Source of the DNA: Gilvimarinus chinensis DSM 19667
Lineage (GTDB): Bacteria > Pseudomonadota > Gammaproteobacteria > Pseudomonadales > Cellvibrionaceae
Assembly: GCF_000377745.1 (NCBI RefSeq)
Contig: NZ_KB898706.1
Location: 1,206,249-1,270,248 of the forward strand
DNA: 64,000 bases
Direction: 5' to 3'
The notes beneath the pieces are model-generated. The model was not told where the DNA came from, ran no database searches, and saw only the letters and a program-made list of their open reading frames with translations. Positions 10,573-20,109 of this stretch are shown piece after piece (within the stretch, counting starts at the first letter, position 1; every line of letters begins with the position of its first letter). Position numbers and translations under genes: made by a program.

Positions 10573-12402
10573 ATGTGTGGAATAGTGGGCGCCATTGCCC
10601 AGCGCGATGTGGCACAAATTTTAATTGAAGGTTTAAAACGTTTGGAATACCGCGGTTACGATTCGGCGGGCCTAACGGTGGTGAAAGAGCCGGGCCAATT
10701 ACAGCGCGTGCGCCGTTTAGGTAAGGTGCAGGCGTTGTCTGACGCAATGCTAGAGCCCCTGGCGGGCGGCTTAGGTATCGCCCACACCCGTTGGGCGACT
10801 CACGGTGAGCCTTCAGAGAAAAATGCGCATCCACACATCAGTCGCGAGCGAATTGCCGTGGTGCACAACGGCATTATCGAAAATCACGCCGAGCTTAAAA
10901 AGAGCTTGCAAGCGGATGGCTATGAGTTTGAATCGCAAACGGATACCGAAGTCATCGCTCACTTAGTGCATCGTGAGCTACAGCAAAAAGATACGTTAAT
11001 GTCGGCTGTGCGAGTGGCGGTAAAGCAGTTGCGCGGTGCCTATGGCACAGTGGTGATCGACTGCGATAACCCAGACAAAATGGTGGTGGCGCGCTCAGGC
11101 AGCCCATTGGTCATAGGTTTAGGCATTGGTGAGAATTTTGTTGCCTCTGACTCGCTGGCGCTGTTGCCGGTGACTCGTCAGTTTATCTATTTAGAAGAAG
11201 GTGACATAGCCGAAATCAGTCGGACCAGTCTGTACATTGAAGACAGCAGTGGTCATCAGGCTGACCGCCCTGCGCAAGAGTCTACAGCCAGTTACGATGC
11301 TGGCAATAAGGGTGAGTATCGCCACTTTATGCTTAAAGAAATCCACGATCAGCCACAGGCAGTGCGCAATGCGCTGGAGTCTCGCCTGGCAGAAGATCAC
11401 GTATTGGATCAGGCGTTTGGTACTCAAGCGGCGGATGTGTTTTCCAAGGTAAAACACGTGCAAATCGTTGCCTGTGGCACCAGCTACCACTCGGCCATGG
11501 TGGCACGTTACTGGTTTGAGTCACTCGCGGGCATCTCCTGCTCGGTGGAAATTGCCTCAGAGTATCGCTATCGCAAACCGGTGGTATTGCCGGGCAGTTT
11601 GTTGGTAACCATTTCCCAGTCGGGTGAAACCGCCGATACGCTGGCGGCACTGCGCATGGCAAGGCACATGGGTTATTTATCCACCCTGGCCATTTGTAAT
11701 GTAGGGGCGTCGTCGTTGGTTCGCGAGTCAGAACTTGCGTTTATGACCCGCGCGGGCGTCGAAATTGGTGTTGCCTCTACCAAAGCATTTACCACCCAGC
11801 TGGTAGGTTTGGGGATTTTGGTGTTGGCGCTTGGGCAGCACAATGATATGAATCCGCTGTTATTGGCCGAAATGGTCGGTGCGTTAAAAACCCTGCCGGA
11901 ACAGTTGGAGCAAACTCTTCACCTGGCCCCAGAAATCGAAAAGCTAGCTGAAGAGTTCGCCGATAAACATCACACGCTCTTTTTAGGCCGTGGCGACCAA
12001 TACCCAATCGCTATGGAAGGCGCGTTAAAGTTAAAAGAAATTTCTTACATTCACGCCGAAGCCTACGCCGCCGGTGAATTAAAACACGGCCCTCTGGCGT
12101 TGATTGATGAAGATATGCCGATTGTTGTGGTCGCCCCCAACAACGAACTGCTGGAAAAACTCAAGTCCAACGTTGAAGAGGTGCGTGCCCGTGGCGGCAT
12201 ACTGTATGTGTTTGCCGATAAAGATGCGCACTTTGAGTCTGATGAGACGATGCGCGTGATTAACCTGCCCCACACGCATCCCTGGATGGCACCCATTGTT
12301 TACGCTATACCATTACAATTGTTGTCTTATTACGTTGCCATTATTAAAGGCACGGATGTAGACCAGCCGCGCAACCTGGCTAAATCGGTAACGGTGGAAT
12401 AG
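10573..12402 (+). CDS. glmS: Glutamine--fructose-6-phosphate aminotransferase (isomerizing)
   Basis: First committed enzyme of amino-sugar synthesis: fructose-6-P + glutamine to glucosamine-6-P + glutamate. The 609 residues are the standard length. The N-terminal class II glutamine amidotransferase starts MCGIVGAI with the catalytic Cys after Met removal, and HTRWATHG follows. Two SIS domains occupy the rest, with the motifs [17 protein letters not shown] and a C-terminus of [13 protein letters not shown]. The ATG follows AAGGACAA. It feeds the same UDP-GlcNAc pathway as glmU, 5 kb upstream. Confidence 0.98.
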   Translation: MCGIVGAIAQRDVAQILIEGLKRLEYRGYDSAGLTVVKEPGQLQRVRRLGKVQALSDAMLEPLAGGLGIAHTRWATHGEPSEKNAHPHISRERIAVVHNGIIENHAELKKSLQADGYEFESQTDTEVIAHLVHRELQQKDTLMSAVRVAVKQLRGAYGTVVIDCDNPDKMVVARSGSPLVIGLGIGENFVASDSLALLPVTRQFIYLEEGDIAEISRTSLYIEDSSGHQADRPAQESTASYDAGNKGEYRHFMLKEIHDQPQAVRNALESRLAEDHVLDQAFGTQAADVFSKVKHVQIVACGTSYHSAMVARYWFESLAGISCSVEIASEYRYRKPVVLPGSLLVTISQSGETADTLAALRMARHMGYLSTLAICNVGASSLVRESELAFMTRAGVEIGVASTKAFTTQLVGLGILVLALGQHNDMNPLLLAEMVGALKTLPEQLEQTLHLAPEIEKLAEEFADKHHTLFLGRGDQYPIAMEGALKLKEISYIHAEAYAAGELKHGPLALIDEDMPIVVVAPNNELLEKLKSNVEEVRARGGILYVFADKDAHFESDETMRVINLPHTHPWMAPIVYAIPLQLLSYYVAIIKGTDVDQPRNLAKSVTVE

Positions 12403-13160
12403 TGAACCGTCTGGATGCCGAATTGGTCGCCCGCGGCTTAGTGGATAGCCGAGCCCACGCGCAGCGGGTGATTAAAGCTGCGAGGGTCGAGCAGTGCCAG
12501 GCTGGGTTGTGGCAAGTCATAACAAAACCCAGTCTTAAGGTTGCTGCCGATTGCGAGCTGCGAGTCATCGCCAGTGATGAAGATCGGTATGTATCTCGAG
12601 GTGGGCTAAAGCTTGCCGGTGCTTTGGCTCAGAGCCGAGTTTCGGTAGAAGGCATGACTGCACTGGATGTTGGCCAATCAACTGGCGGTTTCAGCGATTG
12701 CTTATTGCAAGCTGGAGTTTCGAAAGTAATTGGGGTTGATGTTGGCCATGATCAATTGGCAAAAAAAATCCGCGAAGATAATCGGGTAATTTTTTACGAG
12801 GGCGTCAATGCACGTGCCCTACCCATAAGCCTTCGTGAAGATCACGCTCCGAGCGGATTTGATCTTGCGGTTATGGATGTGTCATTTATATCGCAAACGC
12901 TTATTCTTCCCTCTCTGGTACCCTTGTTAAAAACCGGGGGGACGCTTTTAAGTTTGGTTAAGCCCCAGTTTGAGGTAGGCCGTGAGGGTATTGGCAAGGG
13001 TGGTATTGTTCGCAATCAGCGTTACTATAACGATGTTGAAAATAAAATACGTGAGTGTTGCCACGAACTAGAGTTAACGTTAATGGATTATTTCGACAGC
13101 CCGATAACCGGTGGCGATGGAAACCGGGAATTTTTTATGTGGGCGGAAAAACAAAATTAA
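12402..13160 (+). CDS. TlyA-family rRNA 2'-O-methyltransferase / hemolysin-like protein
   Basis: 252-residue protein with an N-terminal S4 RNA-binding domain (about 1-60, with LVARGLVDSRAHAQRVIKA) and an FtsJ-like SAM methyltransferase domain (about 60-245). The SAM loop reads DVGQSTGGFSDCLLQ, where the family usually has DVGASTGGF. Later motifs are VMDVSFIS and VKPQFEVGREGIGKGGIVR. TlyA proteins 2'-O-methylate rRNA; the hemolysin label is historical. The GTG start overlaps the last base of the glmS stop (TAGTG), which implies translational coupling. Confidence 0.88.
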   Translation: MNRLDAELVARGLVDSRAHAQRVIKAARVEQCQAGLWQVITKPSLKVAADCELRVIASDEDRYVSRGGLKLAGALAQSRVSVEGMTALDVGQSTGGFSDCLLQAGVSKVIGVDVGHDQLAKKIREDNRVIFYEGVNARALPISLREDHAPSGFDLAVMDVSFISQTLILPSLVPLLKTGGTLLSLVKPQFEVGREGIGKGGIVRNQRYYNDVENKIRECCHELELTLMDYFDSPITGGDGNREFFMWAEKQN

Positions 13161-13176
13161 AACTTAAGGAAGGAAT

Positions 13177-13767
13177 ATGGATATTGGCAGATCACTGTCT
13201 GGGCGTTTTTCCCTTTTAGGCGTGGGATTTTTAGCGCTGAGCATTTTAATACTGGGGGCTTGCACCTCTCAGACGCAAACGCCGCTCGATTCACCCTATA
13301 CCAGCTCTTTTATTTCGGTGAGTGAACCCGGCTTTAAGCCCAGGAAAGGTGACAGTTTTGCTTGGCTGGGCAAGGCAGAAATTATCGCTGATGCTGACCA
13401 TAATATAAAACCTGAAACCCTGAAGCACTTGCGCAACCGGTTTGAACAGAATATGCGTGCCCAGGGGTACCAAATCACACCCTCAAAAAACAGCGCCAAC
13501 TATTTGATCAGCGCCGCGATCATTCTCGGGAATCCCATTACTGAGCGAGAGCTGGTGGAAAAGTTTGATATCGCCCCTTCTTTGTCGGGTAGCGGTGAAT
13601 ATGATGCGGGTACATTGGTTCTGCGCTTATTATCACCTGGTAGTTTACGCACACAATGGCGGGGTGCCATCGAGATATTTACCGACCCGAATCAAAATAT
13701 CGGTGAAAGGCAGCGCCGCGTAGACAGTGCGGTGGATACGTTTACCCGGCATTTGCACCCCAAATAG
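13177..13767 (+). CDS. Outer-membrane-type lipoprotein, DUF4136-like
   Basis: 196 residues with a signal peptide ending in a lipobox (ILGAC, Cys29). The mature part is compact, with features seen in DUF4136-type periplasmic lipoproteins. These include an FAWLGKAEI start, a central helix with NRFEQNMRAQGYQI, and a late W-R-G-A-I-E strand with a C-terminal helix RQRRVDSAVDTFTRHL. The family assignment is tentative and no function is known. It lies 16 bases after tlyA with a GGAAGGA ribosome site, so it is probably the last gene of that unit. Confidence 0.7.
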   Translation: MDIGRSLSGRFSLLGVGFLALSILILGACTSQTQTPLDSPYTSSFISVSEPGFKPRKGDSFAWLGKAEIIADADHNIKPETLKHLRNRFEQNMRAQGYQITPSKNSANYLISAAIILGNPITERELVEKFDIAPSLSGSGEYDAGTLVLRLLSPGSLRTQWRGAIEIFTDPNQNIGERQRRVDSAVDTFTRHLHPK

Positions 13768-13805
13768 GGGTTACCTTCCCTTTTTTAGTCGTTACAATTG
13801 ATTCC

Positions 13806-13821
13806 TGTGATGTGAGTCACA
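13806..13821. promoter_or_regulatory. Consensus CRP/Vfr-type binding site upstream of the exoprotein
   Basis: TGTGA-TGTGAG-TCACA matches the symmetric CRP core TGTGA-N6-TCACA exactly. Its centre is about 64 bases before the exoprotein ATG at 13878. Control of the secretion locus by cAMP-CRP is an inference from this match. Confidence 0.65.
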
Positions 13822-13877
13822 CCTTAATTTTAAGCGTATCTAGGTGTCCGATAGACGGCCCTAATAAGAGGATAACC

Positions 13878-16800
13878 ATGAACCGCCTTCAAAAGCCGTT
13901 ACTGAGCGCTGACTCAGCCAACCCAAGTCAAGTCATTAAGCCCTCAAACTCGCGCGCAACGCTTCGTCCGTTAGCGCTCGCAATGGCAGTGGCTGCCATA
14001 AGTCAGGGGGTTGTGGCGGGTCCCGATGGCGGCGTGGTTACCGACGGTAGCGCGAATATTATTCACAGTGGCAATATCACCGACATCTCTCAACACAGCC
14101 AGAACATTACCGTGGTGTGGGATAACTTCGATATCGATGTGAATGAGGTGGTTAACTTCCTGCAGCCCAACAGCCAGTCTCTGGCGTTGAACCGAGTGTT
14201 AAGCGCGGACGGTACGCAAATTAATGGTCAGTTAAACGCGAACGGCCGGGTGTTTGTGTTGGATGCCAATGGTGTTCTGTTTGGGCAAGACGCCCAGGTA
14301 AACGTGGGCAGCTTAGTGGCCTCTACGCTGGATCTTAGCCACAGCGACTATGACACCAACACCTTTACCTTCGCCGGTGGCGACACCCCCGCCGCAGTCA
14401 CTAACCTCGGAACGATAACAGCAGCCGACACCGGCGCGGTGGCGCTGCTGGGTGGTCGGGTCAGTAACTATGGCGTGATTCAAGCCAAGCTTGGCAACGT
14501 CGCCCTGGCGGCGGGTCAGCAAGTGACACTGGATTTTGCCGGCGATGGCTTATTGAACGTTCAGGTGGACGAAGCGGCGCTGGGCGCTCTGGCGGAAAAC
14601 CACGGCCTGATAAAAGCTGACGGCGGTCAGGTATTGATGACCGCTCATGCCAGCGATGCCCTACTGCAAACCGTGGTCAACAACACTGGCGTAATTGAAG
14701 CGCAAACCCTGCAAGAAAAAGACGGCAAAATCATGCTGCTGGGCGGTATGACGCCAGAGACCGGTGGCATCGTGCGCGTCTCGGGCACTCTGGATGCCAG
14801 CGCACCCACCGAGGGTGATGGCGGCTTTATTGACACCTCCGGCGCTATTGTCAAAGTTGGCGCCGATGCCCAGATAAACACCGCCAGCGCCAATGGCGCG
14901 GCTGGCACCTGGCTGCTTGATCCTACGGACCTAGAGATCAGCTACGATGCTATGGGCGCCGATGACGATGTCAGCCACACTCACACCCAGGCGCTGCAAA
15001 ACGCCCTGGAATCCGGCAACGTGATTCTGGAAACTGCCGACGCTGGCGGTGGCGCCGGTGATATCACAGTGGTTGACCCTATTGTCTGGGCGAGTAGCAA
15101 CACTTTGACTCTGGACGCCGACGGCGGTATCGCCTTTAACGATTATCTGCATGCCCCCAGTGGCGGGCTCAGCCTCAACGCAGTGGGCGACATCTCAACC
15201 GGCGCCGAAGGTCATATCAATGTAGGTACCTTTACTCTTGATTCAGGTAACTTCGAGCAAATTGCCGCCACCCTGCCCACCTTTATGGCTGATGACTTTG
15301 TCATTAACGGCGGCACCTTTACCCGTGCCACCGGCGGTAGTGTGGGCGGCGCGACGCTGCAAATTACCGATATATATGGGTTACAGGGCCTGGATACCAC
15401 ACCGACTGCCGATGCCGTTTTGACGAACGATATTGATGCTTCCGGCACCGCCGGCTGGAATGGCGGTGCGGGTTTTAACCCAATTGGCGACGATATCGTC
15501 CAATATTCAGGCACTTTTGATGGCCAAGGCCATACGATAGATGGCCTGACGATCAACCGGCCGGGTGAAAACTACGTTGGGCTTTTCGGCTATCTTGGCG
15601 CCGCGTCGACTGTCTCAAACCTTGGGTTGGAGAGCGTAAATATCACCGGTCAAGCTAGGGTTGCTGGCTTAACCGGGCAAAACAACGGTACGGTTGAACA
15701 CAGTTTTATTACAGGTTCTGTGTCCGGTGTCGGTTCAGTCGGTGGTGTGGTTGGTTTAAACCTTGGAACTGTAACCCATGTGTACTCGACCGCATCGGTC
15801 TCAGGCGATACCTATGTCGGCGGGTTGGTGGGTGAAAACCTGTTGACCATAACCGATAGCTACGCCTCAGGCGCTGTATCGGGTACAACCGATACTGGCG
15901 GGCTTGTAGGCCTTAATTATAACTTGGGGGATGTATCGGACAGTTACTGGGATGGTTTTACCTCTACCCAGGGAAGCACTGGTGTTGGTAGTAACACTGC
16001 GACGTTTACCGCAACAGAAGTGAATGGCGACTGGAGTGGTGCAGAAGATGCCTACAGTGAAGCCACCTACGCAAATTTGGATTTTACCACCGATTGGTTT
16101 ATCGCCGAGGGCAGCTCTCGCCCTATGCTGCGCGCCTTTTTGGATGGCGGCAATATCTCCAATCTTTACCAACTGCAAGGTATGGCTGCTGACTTAGCAG
16201 GTACTTATACCCTTCTCAACGATATCGACGCCTCGGACACGGCCTCTACCGATAATGCTGATGTATGGGGTGGGCGGGGTTTTGCGCCTGTGGGTACTTT
16301 AGGTGGTGAATTTAGCGGTAATCTCGATGGTCAGGGTTTTGTGATCGACGGCCTCACCATCGCCCGGCCCGACCAAAGTTATGTGGGCTTGTTTGGCAGG
16401 ATTGAGAGCGCCGCCTCTACTATCCAAAACTTAGGTTTGACCAATGTTAATGTTGAAGGTCAAGGCTTTGTAGGTGGTATAGCGGGATCTGCTGTGGGCA
16501 ATAGCGGCAGCCTTATTCTTAGCAATGTTTTTGCCGAAGGCTCGGTTACCGGCTCTGCAAATCGAATAGGCGGGCTTGTTGGCTACTTAGCTGGAGTTAA
16601 TGGCGGTAGCGGCTCCATTCAGCAAAGCTACGCTGCAGTCGATGTTACTAGCTTTCGCTTTTTCGTGGGAGGTTTGGTAGGTCAATCTCTCGGTTCGATT
16701 CAAACGAGCTACGCTACGGGTTCGGTAGATGGTGCGGGAAGTGTCGGCGGTTTAGTTGGATGGATGGATATTGGCAGCATTACCGATAGCTATGCTACGG

Positions 16801-19800
16801 GCGCTGTCAACGCCCTTACTGATTATGCAGGCGGATTGGTTGGTACATTGTTTAGTGGCTCAATCAGCCGTAGTTGGGCCAGTGGGGAAGTTACTGCCAT
16901 TCCTGGGTCAACTGGGGGGTTAGTTGGTCTAAATGACGCTCTTGAATCACTAACGGGTAACTATTGGGATAGTGAAACCACAGGCCAAAATGATGCTTCC
17001 TCTACAGGCGATTATGGCGCAATAGCGGTAAATGGCGATTGGGCCGCCGCTCCGGATGCCTACAACGAAGCTTCCTACACCGGCTTTGATTTTACCAACG
17101 ACTGGTTTATCGCCGAGGGCTCATCCCGTCCTATGCTGCGGGCCTTCCTTTCTGGCGGCGGCGAAATCCATAACCTTTACGACTTGCAGGGTATGGCTGC
17201 CGATATGGGGGCCAGTTACTCCCTGATGTCCGACATCGACGCCTCGGCTACGGCCGTCAGTGTGGCAGCCGGTAATAGCGGTGATTATTCCGATGTATGG
17301 GGCGGCCGTGGTTTTGCACCTATCGCCAATAACTCTGTGAATTTTCAGGGTTCTGTTAATGGGCAGAACCTTGTTGTGAATGATCTGACCATCAACCGGC
17401 CTGATCAGTTTTTGGTTGGGTTGATCGGTCTGATGGACACTACCGGTCAAATACAGAATGTGGGTTTGGTCAACGCCGATATTACTGGCGGTGATGTCGT
17501 AGGCGGTTTAGTTGGTTGGAGTTTTGCCGGCAGTAGCATCAGTAACAGTTTTGTGACTGGGACAATTAATGGCGATAACCGTGTTGGCGGGGTCATTGGC
17601 GACAGCAATTCAGATATCAGCAATAGCTACTCCGTTGCCAATGTAACCGCGGCCACCGGCAGCGCCGGTGGGTTGGCAGGTTTGTACTTCTCGGGCACGC
17701 TAAGTAACAGCTATGCCATAGGTAGTGTGACCGGGGGCACTGATGTTGGTGGTTTAGTCGGTACCAACAGTGCAAACATCACCACTAGCTTCTGGAACAG
17801 CGCAAACGCCAGTGGGTTTGGCTCAAATACAGGTACCGTCGACGCTGAGAGTGCAGGTTTGACGTTAACCGAGTTTACAGAGCCTACATCATTCGCCGCT
17901 TGGGGGGCAGACATTGACGCCGAGGGCGGCACAGGTTCAGTGTGGCGTATCTACGAAGGTCACAGCGCTCCGCTGTTGCGCTCCTTCTTAACCGAAATCG
18001 ATGTCATTGCTTACGACGATTACAAAGTCTACGACGGCAATCCCTACGATGGTCTTCACGATATCAACGCCACTACCGGTGCCGGTGTTCGTTACGGCAA
18101 TAGCTACGCCGAGTTTGTTTCTGTGTTTGGTGAGAACGGCACACCTTACAGCTCGGATGATATCAACAGCGCCGATCTGGAATACACAGGTGATTCCCAG
18201 GGTGCGGTGGATGCCGGCACTTACAGCATTACTCCAACTGAGCTTTGGTCCAACCAAAGCGGTTACGACATAGTTGTCACCGACGGTGTGCTCACTATCG
18301 ATCAGGCGGTGGTGAGCGTTACGGTAACCATTGATGATGCCAGTAAAGAGTACGGCGATGCCGACCCTAATTTTAGTTGGCGAGTTACTTCGGGCTCATT
18401 GGGTGAGGGGGATACTCTGACCGGCTCTTTGTACCGTGACCCAGGTGAAAATGTCGGCACCTACGATATCCACGGCAACATCACCGGTGACCTTGCTTCA
18501 TCTAATTACATCGTGACCCTTAACGAAGGCGTGTTTACCATTACACCACGCGCTATCACCATCAGTATTGATGATTTAAGCAAAGTCTACGGCGAGTTGG
18601 ACCCAGAGCTCACCTACTCTGTTAATGGTTCGGCGGTAAGCGGAGATACGCTGGCGGTGTCGCTCACGCGCGAGGCCGGTGAAAACGTTGGCGATTACGC
18701 CATTACCGGTGAGGTGAGTGGCGATGCCGCAGGCGATAATTACAGCGTCACCTTTAGCGATGGTTTGTTCACCATTACGCCGCGCGCCGTTACCATCAGC
18801 ATCAGCGAATTGGAAAAAATTTACGGCGATGATGACCCGGAACTGACCTGGGCTGTGACTGAAGGCAGCCTCGCCCCCGGTGAAACTCTGCAGGGTACCC
18901 TTAGCCGCGCTGAGGGTGAAAACGTAGGTGGTTATGCCATTAACGGCGAACTGAGTGGTGCTGTAGCCAGTGACAACTACGCGGTTACGTTAAACGACGG
19001 CATGCTCACGATTAACCCGCGGCCCATTATCATCAGCGCCGATGACCTGGCGAAAATTTACGGCCAGCAGGACCCGGAGCTCACCTACACACAAACTGGC
19101 AATCTCGCGTTCGATGACACCATGACCGTGGCGCTGCAACGGGCTGAGGGCTCCGATGTGGGTGTTTACACCATTACCCCAACGGTGAGCGGCGATGTTC
19201 AATCCGACAACTACGCCCTGAGCGTGACGAATGGTGCGCTGCAGATTACCCCGGCCCAACTAACGGTCACAGCTGAAGATGTAGAAACCTATTGGGATTT
19301 ATTACCGGATGAGTTTCCAACCTTAATCGACGGCTTAACCAATGGCGATACCGAACAAGACGTGTTTGGCAATAGCTTGACCGTGGAAACGGATTTAACC
19401 CTGCCGATCCCCGGTGACTACACCCTGACGCCCATCGCCACTCTGGCGAGTAATAACTACACCGTCAGCTTTGTGGATGGCGTTTTGACGTTACTGAGCT
19501 CAAACCCGGGTACGGGCTATGGCGATGGTTTGACCAGCACCCAGCTGCCTGCTCGTGAATCCTTAGGCCGTGAAGATCGTGCCAACATCTATGAAGGTCG
19601 CGCCTTGCTCGATGGTGCGCAGGATGAGATTTCTCTTGGCGTCATGAGCGGCGGCACTCGCATGAACGAACAAGAGTTGATGGATATCGGCTTACCCATG
19701 CCGCGCGCGGTTTTGTTCGCGATCAACAGCGCTGAGATCGAACCCATGTATGCCGACATGCTACAGGCGTTCGTGAACAAGTTAGCGAATTATCCCGACT

Positions 19801-20060
19801 TAACCCTACTGATTGAGGGGCATACCTCCAAAACTGGCCCTTTGTTGCTTAACCAGAAGTTGGCACGCCAGCGTGCTATGGCGGTGTATAACTATTTGAT
19901 TGAGCTGGGTATCGATCCCGGTCGATTGGGCACTAAAGGGTTTGATTGGCGGCACCCGATTGGAGACAACAGCACCCTTGAGGGACGGGCATTGAACCGC
20001 CGCGCCGAAATAACCCCCGATCAGCCGCGCAACGACGGGGAGCAAAACAATGATCAGTAA
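13878..20060 (+). CDS. Two-partner-secretion exoprotein (TpsA) with GLUG-like and MBG-like repeats and an OmpA-like C-terminus
   Basis: Giant surface or secreted protein of 2060 residues. An extended signal region (about 1-48) leads to the TPS haemagglutination domain (about 48-330) with LNRVLS, GRVFVLDANGVLFGQDAQV and NVGSLVAS, which the partner transporter recognises. Residues about 495-1370 hold three long modules of GLUG-like repeats (VGGLVG, SYATGSV). Residues about 1372-1875 hold a YDG/MBG-type array with four clear repeats (KVYGELDPELTY, GENVGDYAITG, NYSVTF) and a degenerate fifth. Residues about 1935-2055 resemble the OmpA peptidoglycan-binding domain (VLFAINSAEIEP, LARQRAMAVYNYL, GRALNRRAEI). 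ATG 13878 follows AAGAGGAT; the longer GTG start at 13812 is unlikely. The last bases overlap an upstream ATG of the transporter reading frame. Confidence 0.9.
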   Translation: MNRLQKPLLSADSANPSQVIKPSNSRATLRPLALAMAVAAISQGVVAGPDGGVVTDGSANIIHSGNITDISQHSQNITVVWDNFDIDVNEVVNFLQPNSQSLALNRVLSADGTQINGQLNANGRVFVLDANGVLFGQDAQVNVGSLVASTLDLSHSDYDTNTFTFAGGDTPAAVTNLGTITAADTGAVALLGGRVSNYGVIQAKLGNVALAAGQQVTLDFAGDGLLNVQVDEAALGALAENHGLIKADGGQVLMTAHASDALLQTVVNNTGVIEAQTLQEKDGKIMLLGGMTPETGGIVRVSGTLDASAPTEGDGGFIDTSGAIVKVGADAQINTASANGAAGTWLLDPTDLEISYDAMGADDDVSHTHTQALQNALESGNVILETADAGGGAGDITVVDPIVWASSNTLTLDADGGIAFNDYLHAPSGGLSLNAVGDISTGAEGHINVGTFTLDSGNFEQIAATLPTFMADDFVINGGTFTRATGGSVGGATLQITDIYGLQGLDTTPTADAVLTNDIDASGTAGWNGGAGFNPIGDDIVQYSGTFDGQGHTIDGLTINRPGENYVGLFGYLGAASTVSNLGLESVNITGQARVAGLTGQNNGTVEHSFITGSVSGVGSVGGVVGLNLGTVTHVYSTASVSGDTYVGGLVGENLLTITDSYASGAVSGTTDTGGLVGLNYNLGDVSDSYWDGFTSTQGSTGVGSNTATFTATEVNGDWSGAEDAYSEATYANLDFTTDWFIAEGSSRPMLRAFLDGGNISNLYQLQGMAADLAGTYTLLNDIDASDTASTDNADVWGGRGFAPVGTLGGEFSGNLDGQGFVIDGLTIARPDQSYVGLFGRIESAASTIQNLGLTNVNVEGQGFVGGIAGSAVGNSGSLILSNVFAEGSVTGSANRIGGLVGYLAGVNGGSGSIQQSYAAVDVTSFRFFVGGLVGQSLGSIQTSYATGSVDGAGSVGGLVGWMDIGSITDSYATGAVNALTDYAGGLVGTLFSGSISRSWASGEVTAIPGSTGGLVGLNDALESLTGNYWDSETTGQNDASSTGDYGAIAVNGDWAAAPDAYNEASYTGFDFTNDWFIAEGSSRPMLRAFLSGGGEIHNLYDLQGMAADMGASYSLMSDIDASATAVSVAAGNSGDYSDVWGGRGFAPIANNSVNFQGSVNGQNLVVNDLTINRPDQFLVGLIGLMDTTGQIQNVGLVNADITGGDVVGGLVGWSFAGSSISNSFVTGTINGDNRVGGVIGDSNSDISNSYSVANVTAATGSAGGLAGLYFSGTLSNSYAIGSVTGGTDVGGLVGTNSANITTSFWNSANASGFGSNTGTVDAESAGLTLTEFTEPTSFAAWGADIDAEGGTGSVWRIYEGHSAPLLRSFLTEIDVIAYDDYKVYDGNPYDGLHDINATTGAGVRYGNSYAEFVSVFGENGTPYSSDDINSADLEYTGDSQGAVDAGTYSITPTELWSNQSGYDIVVTDGVLTIDQAVVSVTVTIDDASKEYGDADPNFSWRVTSGSLGEGDTLTGSLYRDPGENVGTYDIHGNITGDLASSNYIVTLNEGVFTITPRAITISIDDLSKVYGELDPELTYSVNGSAVSGDTLAVSLTREAGENVGDYAITGEVSGDAAGDNYSVTFSDGLFTITPRAVTISISELEKIYGDDDPELTWAVTEGSLAPGETLQGTLSRAEGENVGGYAINGELSGAVASDNYAVTLNDGMLTINPRPIIISADDLAKIYGQQDPELTYTQTGNLAFDDTMTVALQRAEGSDVGVYTITPTVSGDVQSDNYALSVTNGALQITPAQLTVTAEDVETYWDLLPDEFPTLIDGLTNGDTEQDVFGNSLTVETDLTLPIPGDYTLTPIATLASNNYTVSFVDGVLTLLSSNPGTGYGDGLTSTQLPARESLGREDRANIYEGRALLDGAQDEISLGVMSGGTRMNEQELMDIGLPMPRAVLFAINSAEIEPMYADMLQAFVNKLANYPDLTLLIEGHTSKTGPLLLNQKLARQRAMAVYNYLIELGIDPGRLGTKGFDWRHPIGDNSTLEGRALNRRAEITPDQPRNDGEQNNDQ
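15364..17990 (+). repeat. Three tandem GLUG-type modules inside the exoprotein gene
   Basis: Three related coding modules begin near 15370, 16153 and 17170. Each opens with a Y-x-L-Q-G segment, runs through N/S-D-I-D-A-S and a LTI(N/A)RP segment, and continues in VGGLVG-type repeats. The first two end in nearly the same sentence, DWFIAEGSSRPMLRAFL (nt about 16090-16141 and 17098-17153). Similarity remains visible in the DNA, so unequal recombination could change module number. Confidence 0.7.
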
Positions 20061-20109
20061 CACAATTACCGATAGCACATTGACCAGTAAAACAACACAA
20101 GGCATTTCC

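Noticed and set aside
13751-13790. Terminator after the DUF4136-like lipoprotein
   Set aside because: CCCC/GGGG with a 5-base loop is present, but the T-run lies too far downstream to call it with confidence.
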